DNA of 10,289 nucleotides, taken from Euperipatoides rowelli. Its lineage: Eukaryota; Onychophora; Udeonychophora; Euonychophora; Peripatopsidae. The DNA lies in the NCBI GenBank assembly GCA_003024985.2, contig PXIH01S0006055.1, one strand, 5' to 3'. The translations under genes and the position numbers were made by a program. The notes under the pieces were generated by a model. It was not told where the DNA came from. It saw only the letters and a program-made list of their open reading frames with translations, and did no database searches. Shown piece by piece: positions 1-7,979 of this stretch. Within the stretch, counting starts at the first letter, position 1. Each line of letters opens with the position of its first letter.

Positions 1-50
1 TTTTCAATTTGAAATCCTATTAAAGTAAATTATAGGAGAGTTATAATATC

Positions 51-600
51 TTACGGTTTTAATGAAAGGAAAAAATCTTTTATCTGCGGCTCTAGGGTTT
101 TTACCTGATAAAACACCCCTTTGTTCAAATGAAAATTGGGTATGTTCACTGAGGAATTTTTTTGCAAAGTCGGATGCAATTGATCTCTTCTTTTCTCTAG
201 ACTAATTAAGTTTAATTCAGACATAGCATTTTCATAATTCTTGTAGTTATTACCCAATATGATTCTACAAGTTCTTTTTTGAATCTATTCAATACTTTTT
301 GTTTGATTTTTAGTCAAAGCATTATGCCATATTGAACAACAATATTCCAAATGGCATCTGATAAATAATTTATATACCATAGCTAAAGTTTTGATATTTG
401 TATTTAAGTTACTAAGTCTATATAGACATACATTTTACAGTTCGCTTTTTTGATCATATATTTTACCTGTTCATCCCATTTTAGGTTGCTTTGGATAATA
501 ATCCCTAAGATTTTTTGCTTATTTCCTGTTTAAGTATAATATCTTTAAAGTTAATGTTTATATTAATTTCTTTTTTAGAAAAATTATGGACAATCTATTC
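51..600 (-). pseudogene. LINE reverse transcriptase, C-terminal fragment (first lineage)
   Basis: This is the degraded C-terminal part of a non-LTR retrotransposon reverse transcriptase, read from about 600 down to the stop at 51-53. In order, the translation shows the post-catalytic motif KILGIIIQSNLKWDEQ (about 525-465), a helical stretch with YMIKKANCKMY, then TLAMVYKLFIRCHLEYC (about 390-340), CSIWHNALTK, IQKRTCRIILG and finally NLISLEKRRDQL (about 205-170). This block order is typical of the C-terminal region of CR1/L2/Jockey-type LINEs. Breaks seen: a frameshift near 421, another near 505, and an in-frame TAG just before IQKRTC (about 283-285). The 5' part (endonuclease, catalytic RT) is absent, as expected from 5' truncation. 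It shares the general fold with the large LINE at 3888-7915 but is too different in sequence to be the same family. The 3' end lies beyond the left window edge. Confidence 0.85.
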
Positions 601-1224
601 TATAACAGACCCAGCCAGAATAACACATTTTTAAAATTATATGTTGTTTTATTGAAAAACAGTTTTTAAGAAAACAAATGACAGCAATTTCTCTTTTAAT
701 ATTATTTATGCTGCTCATTATCAAGTTTGCGTAGTTCAGAAGCTAAAACATTTCCAAAAGCTTAATAGCTTTAACAGAATAACACAAATTTATTAACTTG
801 ACTGCTTTATTAGTGATAATGACCAGCCTAATAACACATTTTATTTTTGGTTCAGAATTATTGCTAAATAAATATAGTTCTTAAAAATAATTTAAAAAAA
901 TAGTCAAGTAAGCTAATAATCAAATGAAATATTATTGAGAATAACAAAACAGAAAATAAATTGTAAAAAAAATCGGGCAATAGACTATTTATAGACAAAT
1001 ATTTAAAGATTGTAAAAACACAGAAACTTTTAAAAAAAATATAAATCCAATAAGTAAAAATGGAATTTGAAAATATATAAATGAAATAAATAAAATATTA
1101 TTGTAGACTATTGTTTTTCATCATTGAAACATGAATGTAATATCCCATTAATGTATAGACTAAATGATCTAATATTATTAATGCTAAGGGATATTTTATT
1201 CTTACTGTATTTCCAATGTTGTTT
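601..1224. other. AT-rich noncoding stretch with a short imperfect direct repeat
   Basis: No coding signal is visible. A CCAGCC(AG)AATAACACATTTT motif occurs near 613-632 and again near 824-842, about 210 bases apart. A weaker AGAATAACACA copy lies near 777. This could be a decayed local duplication or remnants of a mobile element, but it is too short to classify. Confidence 0.3.
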
Positions 1225-1319
1225 GCTTGAGCCAACGAGCTAGAAATATATTGAGTGGCAAAACGACCGCCATATTTGATTGCAATTGATAGCTCAGTCG
1301 CCNTGANGAAGCCGGGCAA
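1225..1319 (-). repeat. Short interspersed repeat, copy A (inverted relative to copy B)
   Basis: Two blocks here match, in reverse complement, the repeat at 2503-2622. Block 1301-1319 is identical to the reverse complement of 2503-2521 at all 17 called bases; the other two are N. Block 1225-1253 matches the reverse complement of 2590-2618 at 26 of 29 positions. The 47 bases between the blocks do not resemble the 68 bases between the blocks of copy B. The core GAAGCCGGGCAA recalls GC-rich motifs often seen at the edges of arthropod interspersed elements, but no family can be named. A 73-codon minus-strand open frame (1098-1319) runs through the copy; I do not treat it as a gene. Confidence 0.6.
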
Positions 1320-1387
1320 CGGGCAATATTACGTGTTTTATTTATATTAGATCTTAATGTAAAGTAAATGTTCTTCCAGACACCTAG

Positions 1388-1407
1388 TTTTTTTTTTTTT
1401 TTTTTTT
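1388..1407. repeat. T20 homopolymer
   Basis: An uninterrupted run of 20 T. On the minus strand it would be a poly(A) tract, and it lies about 70 bases from repeat copy A. On its own it does not prove a retroposed tail. Confidence 0.9.
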
Positions 1408-2502
1408 ACAAAAATTAAGGCAGATGTTATATACAAGTATTTACAGGTTAACAAGTAAGTTATGTAAATAAAATATTTTAAAATTAAAAATACGATATTT
1501 TAATAAAATAAGAAAAATTGTTTATTTGCGTGAACATTTCCCAGGTTAATATTTTTAAGAACTGTAGTTGGTTGTTGTCCAGCATATTTGTATTTAAAAT
1601 TATTATTTTTTTTTTATATATAACATGTTCTATATAAATAGTAAATCAAATTTTGTATTCTTTGTTTTTGATTTAAATAACCTGAAAAGAGCTTTAACAT
1701 AATGTTTGTGGCATTGGCTAATTGATACTTAAATTTACAGTACCGGTGTGTAAACTTATACTTTTAGATTTTTATTTAGCCAGATCGTCAACAAGAGTTG
1801 GTCCACCAGATCCATTTATTTATGATTGATTGATTGAAATTATTGTAGATTATTTTATTTCATAAACACACACAATGATGAATCTGGAAGGTTATTTACT
1901 TGAAGATCCTAATTCAAATAAACTAACCTATATGCCAATTGCCGAACAAAAGTTTATTTTGTAATAGCTTACATTTTTTTTAAAAAAAATTTTAAAAGCA
2001 ACACTGTCGAAAGTTAAAAAAACTACTGGTGTTTTTCTTCTAGAATTTAAATTATTCATCATAAAAAAAAAATGTTAACAAATATAAAGATAAGTGGGCG
2101 TGAACTGTTTATCAGCAGGCGGCATTCAGCTTGTAGACACATTGTTGGCCTGTTTTTAATAGAGCTTTGGTCTTTCAAAACCCTGCAATTCTCAATTTTA
2201 ATTCTGTAAATTAGCGGATCCAGTGGGAAAATAATAATTTATTCATTTAAGAACCGCTAACGGCTGGTAAGCAACAGTAAGTGACGGGTTTCTATCTTTA
2301 AAAAAAAATAAAATGAATAGAAATAATAATATGAGATGTAAAATAAAACTTAAGTTACGGTACTTTTTTTTTTTTACTTACTTAAAAATGATTTATCATA
2401 ACCTTTTTAGACTATTTGTGCTGCCAAAGAAAAATCTAATCTAAATAAATTGCTGCACAAGATAATGGCATGTTGCTTCCACATAAGGTATTTTCTCATT
2501 GT
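1408..2502. other. AT-rich noncoding stretch
   Basis: No open frame, RNA gene or clear repeat can be supported here. The stretch has many T and A runs and a slightly more GC-rich patch at about 2090-2290 that shows no coding continuity in any frame I read. Confidence 0.4.
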
Positions 2503-2622
2503 TTGCCCGGCTTCGTCATGGAAACTATGTTTCTTCTATACACAGAAAGAGGTGCTAGTGTCAATGCATAAAGTTGAGCATTTCTAGCTCTATATATTTC
2601 TAGCTCATTGGCTCGAGCCAAT
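2503..2622 (+). repeat. Short interspersed repeat, copy B
   Basis: This is the partner of copy A in opposite orientation about 1.2 kb away. The left block (2503-2521) carries GCCCGGCTTCGTCATGG. The right block (2590-2618) carries TTTCTAGCTCATTGGCTCGAGC. TTTCTAGCTC occurs twice (2581-2590 and 2597-2606), which suggests a small internal duplication. Sequence beyond 2622 no longer clearly matches copy A, so the true ends of the element are uncertain. Confidence 0.6.
2607..2622. repeat. Perfect 16-bp palindrome
   Basis: ATTGGCTCGAGCCAAT is its own reverse complement. It sits at the right edge of repeat copy B. The equivalent site in copy A (TTGCTTGAGCCAAC) has lost the symmetry. It may be an element terminus or a protein-binding site, but nothing in the sequence decides which. 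Confidence 0.8.
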
Positions 2623-3283
2623 CTCCAGTATCTTGCACTCTAGGACATGATTTCTCTAATAATTATAGGAAATTAAAAACAACTATGCCATCATCCTGAT
2701 GTCAAAAGTAACTTTGAATTGCTTGAAAATGGCTTAATAAAGGTTGATTATCTTAATTATTTGATCGAATGAGAAGAACTGATCAATTTAAACATGACTT
2801 TTAAGGTAAAAATAAAACAATTTAGCTTTTGTTTTAATTAGCACTGATAATACACTTTAAGAAAACATGTTTTGGCTCGCTGGGAACAGAACTCCATTAA
2901 TAACGTAGGCTAATTTAAAATATCTGATTTTCAGTTATGTTTTTAAAATGAATGTTTTATAATATATTAATAATTTAATTTTATATATTTTTTTTTTACA
3001 AATAAGAAATAAAAGCTAATGATAAGTATTTGAAATAGTTACTCTGAAAGAATCCAAAAGATTGTAAAGTGTTTTTTTTTTCCAAATCTCAGAATATCAG
3101 TCACATTTTTACCAACATTGAAGTATGTTTTACTATTTAAATTTATTATAAAATTAATTTTGACTATGTATTATTATGAAGACTTAAATGTTTTAGAATT
3201 AAATAAAAGTTATAATTTTATGACCATATACACAAGAGCAGAATCAATACATCTTTAAGTGTATTTCAAATTAAATTTTGTTT
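2623..3283. other. AT-rich noncoding stretch
   Basis: I see no gene, RNA or structured repeat. The right-hand part may contain more of the LINE fragment that becomes readable at 3284, but the translation upstream of that point is not recognisable. Confidence 0.35.
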
Positions 3284-3726
3284 AGAAAAGATTCTAGTAA
3301 AATGATTACATTAACGATACAAAGAAATTAATAAAAAATATCATTTAAATACGAAAACGATGAAATTGACATCTTCATATATTTCGGTGTGACTTTAAGA
3401 TGAAAATGTTTAAAAAAATATATATATAATGTTGGTAGGGTGGGGTGGGTGAAACATTCATATAAAAGATATAATAAATGTGATTTAGGTAGAATATTAT
3501 GGAAGACTGTAGTAGATCCAAAACTTATTTATGTGAAAGATATAATATACTAATACTAAACAAGATGAGCTAACATCAATACAAAATAGATTAGGTCGCA
3601 ATTTTTTAGACGGGAACTCGTTTACTGTACTGGAATCAGTTAAAACTATGGAGTTTTTGGCCAAGTGATGGATTAAACTGAATAAAGGGATAAAAAGGAA
3701 GCTGGAGAGTATCAGTTACAAAGCAT
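3284..3726 (+). pseudogene. LINE reverse transcriptase, C-terminal fragment (second lineage)
   Basis: This is a degraded piece of a second LINE reverse transcriptase. Frame 2 reads SSKMITLTIQ at about 3293-3322, then two stops, then KYENDEIDIFIYFGVTL (3350-3397), equivalent to the post-catalytic 'YLGV' motif. A TGA follows, then a long open stretch to CDLGRILWKTVVDPKLIY (3479-3532). After a frameshift near 3535-3560 the frame reads ELTSIQNRLGRNFLDG (about 3567-3614) and ESVKTMEFLAK, a TGA at 3666-3668, then WIKLNKGIKRKLESI. The 'LWKTVV.P.L.Y' and 'IQN..GR..L' blocks belong to a LINE group unlike the CR1/L2-like pieces at 51-600 and 3888-7915. The 5' part is missing. The open frame runs into the microsatellite, so the original end is lost or lies at about 3730. 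Exact clade not assigned. Confidence 0.75.
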
Positions 3727-3732
3727 ATTTCT

Positions 3733-3889
3733 CACATACAAACATACGTACGTACATACATTATGGGCCTACGGGTGTATGTTCAGTAAGTACATACATA
3801 CATACATAGATGTATGTATGTAACCCACCCACTCACACACACACACATACATACATACATACATACATACATACATACTGTACATACAG
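3733..3889. repeat. CATA/TACA and CA microsatellite
   Basis: Three blocks are visible: interrupted CATA/CGTA at 3733-3761, (TACA)n then (TGTA)n at 3791-3822, and (CA)n passing into (CATA)n at 3833-3877. At 3795-3822 the repeat flips strand to form a palindrome with 13-bp perfect arms around a 2-base spacer. The array follows directly after the second LINE fragment, so it may have grown from that element's 3' tail. Its right end forms part of the left target-site copy of the large LINE. Confidence 0.9.
3871..3887 (+). repeat. Left target-site duplication of the 4-kb LINE
   Basis: ATACATACTGTACATAC matches the 17 bases at 7916-7932 at 16 of 17 positions (T versus C at the eleventh base). The ATACATAC part is microsatellite and could match by chance, but the ACTGnACATAC part lies past the array edge and is not simple repeat. 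Confidence 0.7.
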
Positions 3890-4045
3890 ACCTGCTCTTT
3901 AAACAAGGTTTTTTAATTTAAATGTGTCAGTGGTATTTATTTGCTTGATAAGCGGAATAGTTATGAATTATTAGAAATAGCGAGCCTCCCTAGGATTGAA
4001 CAGTGTAAATAAAGTGAGTTTTTTTATCTGGATTTAGTGCTTATA

Positions 4046-5005
4046 ATGACTGTAATGTTCATTAAAAATAAATTGGCTTTTAATGGAATTATATCTCCTC
4101 ATACCATAATTACAAAGATAAAAACTAAATATAAAATTGAAAGTATTTATAAATAAGCTTTTATAAATAGATGTATACTTCCAAAAGGAGTGTTTATAAG
4201 AAGTTTTTTTGAGAAACCTGTCTTAGGACATCTTAATAGTGACCAAAAAATAAACCAAATAAATAGTATTAATCCAACTGTTGATGGCCCACAGTAAACT
4301 TAAACTGTTTTATTTATAGAGAACAATATCCAGTATAAATGACCAATAAAAGACTATAGGAAGTGATCATAATGTGCATTCTGATATATTTGAAATAGCA
4401 GACGATAACAAGAATGAAGCAATTTGTTTTAATCTAGAGCTAAACAGCAGTGTGTATAAAAACTCTAATGTTATTGATGATTTTTTTGAGAATTATGATA
4501 ATCCTCATAATTTTGATTTAAAAAAAAAATAGTGTAGATCTTGCAGAATTTTTATTAATAAATGATATAAAAGATGACAAAAAGAATGAGGAAATTAATT
4601 TTAATTTTGAGGTAAACAACTGTGTGTATTACAACTCTAGGGTTAATGATGATGATTTAATGAATTCTGAGAATCTTAATAAAGTTAACTCACAGGATAA
4701 TAATAGTGTAAATCTTTTAGAATTTGTTTTGATAAGTAATGTAAATGATGATGTTGATAATTCAAATATATATAACTGCTTTTATAACAAATGCTCTCAC
4801 TATAAGGATTCATTGTCACCAAGTTTACCTATTTCACTTCTAATCTACCAAAGTCAAATAGCAACCAATTGGGACCATAGGTGTTTTATCTTCCTCTTGC
4901 AGATGGAATTGTTTGGATAATAGTGTGGTAGGCTCTAAGTTAACTACAGTCTCTAAAAATAGTCGCCTTTCCTTAAAAACATTAATACAGTATAGGGATA
5001 GATAG
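4046..5005 (+). pseudogene. LINE ORF1-like region, unrecognised product
   Basis: Open coding pieces precede the endonuclease. Frame 2 opens at an ATG (4046) and reads through one TAA (4154-4156) to 4297, including ILPKGVFIRSFFEK. Frame 0 (about 4303-4532) and frame 1 (about 4528-4880) carry an Asn/Asp-rich tandem repeat; the switch falls at a run of ten A (4520-4529). Frame 2 (about 4880-5005) reads NSRLSLKTLIQYRDR and ends at TAG 5003-5005, just before the endonuclease frame. The position suggests ORF1, which in LINEs normally encodes an RNA-binding chaperone. I see no zinc knuckle, RRM, esterase motif or clear coiled coil, so the function is open. It could also be an N-terminal extension of ORF2. 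The ATG at 4046 is a guess; no Kozak or splice evidence fixes it. Confidence 0.55.
4392..4812 (+). repeat. Tandem coding repeat, 58-residue unit, about 2.4 copies
   Basis: Unit 1 starts at 4392 (EIADDNKNEAICFNLELN), unit 2 at 4564 (DIKDDKKNEEINFNFEVN) and a decaying unit 3 at 4738 (NVNDDVDNSN). The spacing is 172 and 174 bases, with a base apparently lost in the A run of unit 1. Matching blocks recur in order: D-D-x-K-N-E, I-x-F-N-x-E, V-Y-x-N-S, then NSV-(D/N)-L-x-EF. The units are acidic and Asn-rich. The nucleotides have diverged more than the residues, so the duplication is older than the death of this copy and was probably present in the active element. Confidence 0.75.
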
Positions 5006-5690
5006 AAGAAACTTGATTGTCTGTGAGAGGGTGGGTGATTGCTATGATTTCCCTAAAATTTTGTTGACAAACTTGAGGTCCATTAACAATAAATTCTACC
5101 AATTGGAAATGATTTTATATTGTGAAGACATAGATGTTGCTATCACTACTGAAACATGGATAATCCAAGAGCAAAGTAACACATTTAATATTAAAAATTA
5201 CAAATCTTGTCATAGAATAAGACAAAGAGAAGATAAGGGGCATGGTGGGGGTGGTTCTATATTAAAAAAAAAAACAATTTTACAATTCAGAGAATGAGGC
5301 TGCCGCAGAATAACTTAATAGAGGCTATTACTTTAATTATGAGACCTAGCTATTTGCCTAGGGAAATTCAATGGTTTGGAATAATATTGATATAGTAGAA
5401 TATGTTAATCAGGAAATTGACTATTTTTTTCAATTAATACAAAAGCAAATATCTTTATCCTAGGAGATTTCAACCAAACTGACTTATCTTTTATAAATAA
5501 AAACAAAGGGTTTTAAACAAATTGTTGAGGTACAAACTAGAGGTAAAAACACTCTAGACAAATGTTTACCAATTGTATATATTATGATGTATCTGTATGC
5601 ATAAGACCTCCTATAGGAGAATCTGACCACTCTGTTTTAATTGTTGCACCTAATCAGCATAAGTTAAAAAAAAAGAACACAACCAAAAAA
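5006..5690 (+). pseudogene. LINE ORF2, apurinic-type endonuclease domain
   Basis: This domain would nick target DNA to prime reverse transcription. Motifs in order: ILLTNLRSINNKFYQLE (about 5061-5111), DIDVAITTETW (5130-5162; the TETW glutamate is a catalytic metal ligand), a glycine run at 5241-5255 where LINEs have GGGV, NNLIEAITLIMRP (5309-5347), INTKANIFILGDFNQTDL (about 5433-5486; GDFN is the catalytic Asp-Asn), TRGKNTLDK, and PPIGESDHSVL (about 5607-5640; SDH holds the catalytic His). All landmark residues remain, so decay is by frame rather than by active-site change. The frame changes at about 5290, 5390, 5430, 5513 and 5562, with a TAG at 5393-5395. The start is uncertain; frame 0 is open from just after TAA 4983-4985. 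Confidence 0.85.
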
Positions 5691-6180
5691 TGGATAAGAT
5701 TAATAAAAAATCTAACAATAATGCTATGGGCAAGTATCTTTCATCTTTTGATTGGAGCCTTCTTTTTAACTGCAATGAGGTTAATTTGGCAACCAAATTC
5801 TTTCAATCGGTTCTGACTTATTTTTTTGAACTCACATTTCCATGGAAAGAGGTCAAGAATAATAGTAACAATGTTCCTTGGATTGAGTTTTCTACAATTA
5901 ATCTTATTAAACGAAGGAATAGGCTTTATGATAGGGGCAAATTGGAAGAAGTGAAGTGCTTCAATAATATTAATAATATTAAGATTTCTGTTTTACATTC
6001 TAAAATTAAATATATGAATTCTTTAAAAATACATTTTTCTTCTAATGCTAGAGAATTTCATTACAAACTTAAAAACATCAGAGGCATCGGTAATAAGAAA
6101 AGCATCAATCAAATTTCCTAATGAATCAATTTGTGAAACTTTCCAAAGTATTCTGAATTATTTCAGGGATTTGGCTCATT
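5691..6180 (+). pseudogene. LINE ORF2, linker between endonuclease and reverse transcriptase
   Basis: The longest intact piece of ORF2 (frame 2, 5690-6121) lies here. It reads YLSSFDWSLLFNCNEVNLA, then SVLTYFFELTFPWKEVK, then VPWIEFSTINLIKRRNRLY and a basic, helical stretch ending in KLKNIRGIGNKK. The DW...N...A..F...L...F...FP pattern followed by PW(I)...I...I..R..LY is the usual connector of CR1/L2/Jockey ORF2 proteins. A frameshift at about 6117 moves the reading to frame 0 (NESICETFQSILNYFRDLAH), which stops at TGA 6180-6182. Confidence 0.75.
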
Positions 6181-7631
6181 GAAGACAAATTATCTTTCAC
6201 TGAGATTGACAAGTTTTATACTTTTAATGAGTTGTCTAAATTAAAATCACATGGTTCAACATCACCTCGAGACATCCCTCCGGTTATTTATGAAGAATAT
6301 GCAGTTTTGCTCTCCGAACCGATAACATATCTGATCAAGCTTTCATTAGGACAGGCAACTTGCCCGGAAATCTGGAACAAATCATATCTTATTACAATTC
6401 CTAAAAAAGCATGCCCAACTTCTCCCACATATGTCAGGCCTATATCCATCACTTTGCCAAATTCCAAAAATTTGCGAAATAATCATTTTAAACTATACTT
6501 TTGAGCTTACTAGGAATAATTTTGATAGATATCAAATTGCTGGATACCTAAAAAATCGGTCACTCAATATTTGTCCATATTTTTGGATAACATTTGTCAC
6601 TCCTTACTTAATAAACACAATTTGGTTTGTACCATTATAATAGACTTTGAAAAAGCTTTTAATAATGTGGATCATACATTTCTTATTAAAAGTCTAGTAT
6701 TAATTAATACACCAAAAATTGTATGCAAGTGGATCTCACCTTTCTTATATGCAAGGGAACAAATTTTTGGTAATAGGGATATTGGAAAACAAGAAGCATT
6801 TATATCTCTCAAAGGTATACCACAGGGGTCCGTTCTTGGGACTTTTCTTTTCACAGCACTAATCAATAATATTGGCGAAGGTTTAAATAAATCTATGAAA
6901 TTAGTGGATGATATTACTATCACCACTTCATACACAAACACTTGATAGACAAACCACAATTGTGTTTCGTCAAAATTTTACAAAAGTCAATTAAAATGAA
7001 GCTACCTCTCAACATTAACAAATGTGATTTTCTGAATTTTGATGTCAATAAAAAACCATTGACTTGTGAAATTTCTCATGGCAGCACTTCTTAATGTTAT
7101 CATACATCTTTCAGACTGTTAGGGGTTACAATCCAAGAAAATTTGAAGTGGAATTTACACATCAGTAGTATTATCAAGAGTGCTAACAAAAGACTTTATT
7201 TTATATGCGGTTAGGAAGTTAGGATATGATAGAAAGTCCATGGTTATGGTTTATAAAATTTATATAAGATCCATTCTGGAATTGTTCACTGATATGGCAT
7301 AGATCATTAACAAAAAATTATCTTATTATGTGGAGAGGGTCCAAAATAGATTAGACTAACTATAATAATTATGGGCCAGAATTTTGTAAGAACTTCACAA
7401 GCTTGGCTTATCCTAGGTTTGGAATCATTAGAACAAAGAAGAGCTATGTCTCATCTAACTTTGGCAAAGAAGTTCATAAAATGCCACTCTCAATTTTGCC
7501 CATCTATGCAAGGTAATGTGTCAGGTAAGAAGGTCTAGAAATGAAAATAAAATAAGATTACCTTTGTGCCTCACAAAAAGATACAAAAATCTCCAATAGT
7601 TTATTACCTTAAAGCAATAAGTGATAAATAA
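6181..7631 (+). pseudogene. LINE ORF2, reverse transcriptase and C-terminal domain
   Basis: This is the polymerase that would copy the element RNA at the nicked target. Seen in order: LSKLKSHGSTSPRDIPP (about 6235-6285, the 'LK..KS.G.DGIP' block, with GPDG changed to SPRD); the RPIS motif (about 6439-6450); motif A IIDFEKAFNNVDH (about 6637-6675, catalytic Asp kept); motif B GIPQGSVLGTFLF (6814-6852); motif C KLVDDITI (about 6898-6921); LPLNINKCDFL (7002-7034); FRLLGVTIQENLKW (7110-7151); ANKRLY; VYKIYIRSILE; LGLESLEQRRAM; and SPIVYYLKAISDK ending at TAA 7629-7631. Frame breaks lie near 6465, 6590, 6941, 6990 and 7207, then repeatedly from about 7280 to 7600. Stops include TGA 6943-6945, TAA 7092-7094 and TAG 7300-7302. 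No RNase H follows. Confidence 0.88.
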
Positions 7632-7915
7632 ATAATTATTGGGGACTTGGAATTATTCATTTGCTTGCTATAAATAAAATTTTCCATTTTTTTTTCTTTC
7701 TTGAGTACTACAATTAGATTTACTAACTGCAACTTTGTGTTTTTGTTGATATTGTTTTAATAATCTCTATATCCTTTGGGAAAATAGATTAATTATGCAA
7801 AAAGTATAATATTATATTTATTTTTGTTTTGTTTTATTTATGTTTAAATTTAATTGAATTGTAAATAAATATGTCTTTTGTGAAATAAACGATTTTAATA
7901 ATAATTTTAATAATA
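7632..7915 (+). other. LINE 3' UTR and terminal tail
   Basis: AT-rich sequence follows the last ORF2 stop. It contains AAATAAA-type signals (for example GAAATAAACG near 7882-7891) and ends in two copies of TTTTAATAATAA (about 7893-7918). Such a short repeated tail is typical of CR1/L2-like LINEs and marks the 3' end used to prime reverse transcription. The last few bases overlap the right target-site copy, so the exact junction is uncertain by about 3 bases. Confidence 0.7.
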
Positions 7916-7932
7916 ATACATACTGCACATAC
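7916..7932 (+). repeat. Right target-site duplication of the 4-kb LINE
   Basis: ATACATACTGCACATAC repeats 3871-3887 with one mismatch and directly follows the LINE tail. The sequence beyond (CAGCGGCGGCC) is different in base composition from the element and represents the old flank. Confidence 0.7.
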
Positions 7933-7979
7933 CAGCGGCGGCCAGTACATAGTAGCTGCGTAGCTGCAGCAGCCCCAGG
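7933..7979. other. GC-rich patch at the 3' flank of the LINE
   Basis: About 47 bases that are much more GC-rich than their surroundings, with GTAGCTGC twice in tandem (7952-7959 and 7960-7967). The same 8-mer recurs at 8183-8190 and 8297-8304. One plus-strand frame is open through it into 8050, but it has no recognisable similarity. It may be a remnant of an older element. Confidence 0.4.

Larger units (their letters stand above)
3888..7915 (+). mobile_element. Near full-length non-LTR retrotransposon, CR1/L2/Jockey-like, inactive
   Basis: A LINE of about 4.03 kb bounded by a 17-bp direct repeat. The order is 5' UTR, an ORF1-like region (4046-5005), an endonuclease-RT ORF2 (about 5006-7631) and a 3' UTR ending in a short TTTTAATAATAA-type tail rather than poly(A). 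The endonuclease is of the apurinic type (TETW, GDFN, SDH). No RNase H domain is seen, and ORF2 is about 875 codons long. These traits fit the CR1/L2/Rex/Jockey assemblage; the short microsatellite-like tail favours the CR1/L2 side, while a clean target duplication is more usual for Jockey-type elements. The copy is dead: I count at least a dozen frameshifts plus several stops. Its near-complete length is notable because most LINE copies are 5'-truncated. Confidence 0.85.

Noticed and set aside
1283-1302. tRNA-like A-box (TAGCTCAGTCGC) in repeat copy A, suggesting a tRNA-derived SINE
   Set aside because: No B-box (GGTTCGANNCC) at the right distance, and the motif is absent from copy B.
3733-3889. 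CRISPR-like or satellite array
   Set aside because: The units are 2 to 4 bases long with no spacers; it is a plain microsatellite.
4982-5012. ORF1-ORF2 overlap with translational restart
   Set aside because: The TAG at 5003-5005 and the start of the endonuclease frame are close, but frame decay makes any coupling signal unreadable in this copy.
5562-5816. Second half of this frame (after about 5690) as coding
   Set aside because: The recognisable LINE protein moves to frame 2 at about 5690; the rest of frame 0 is a hydrophobic shadow of the linker.
6672-6959. 95-codon minus-strand open frame
   Set aside because: It lies opposite the reverse transcriptase motifs A to C, and its composition mirrors that gene; it is an antisense shadow.
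7632-7915. RNase H domain after the reverse transcriptase
   Set aside because: No conserved DEDD-type motif; only AT-rich UTR follows the last recognised block.
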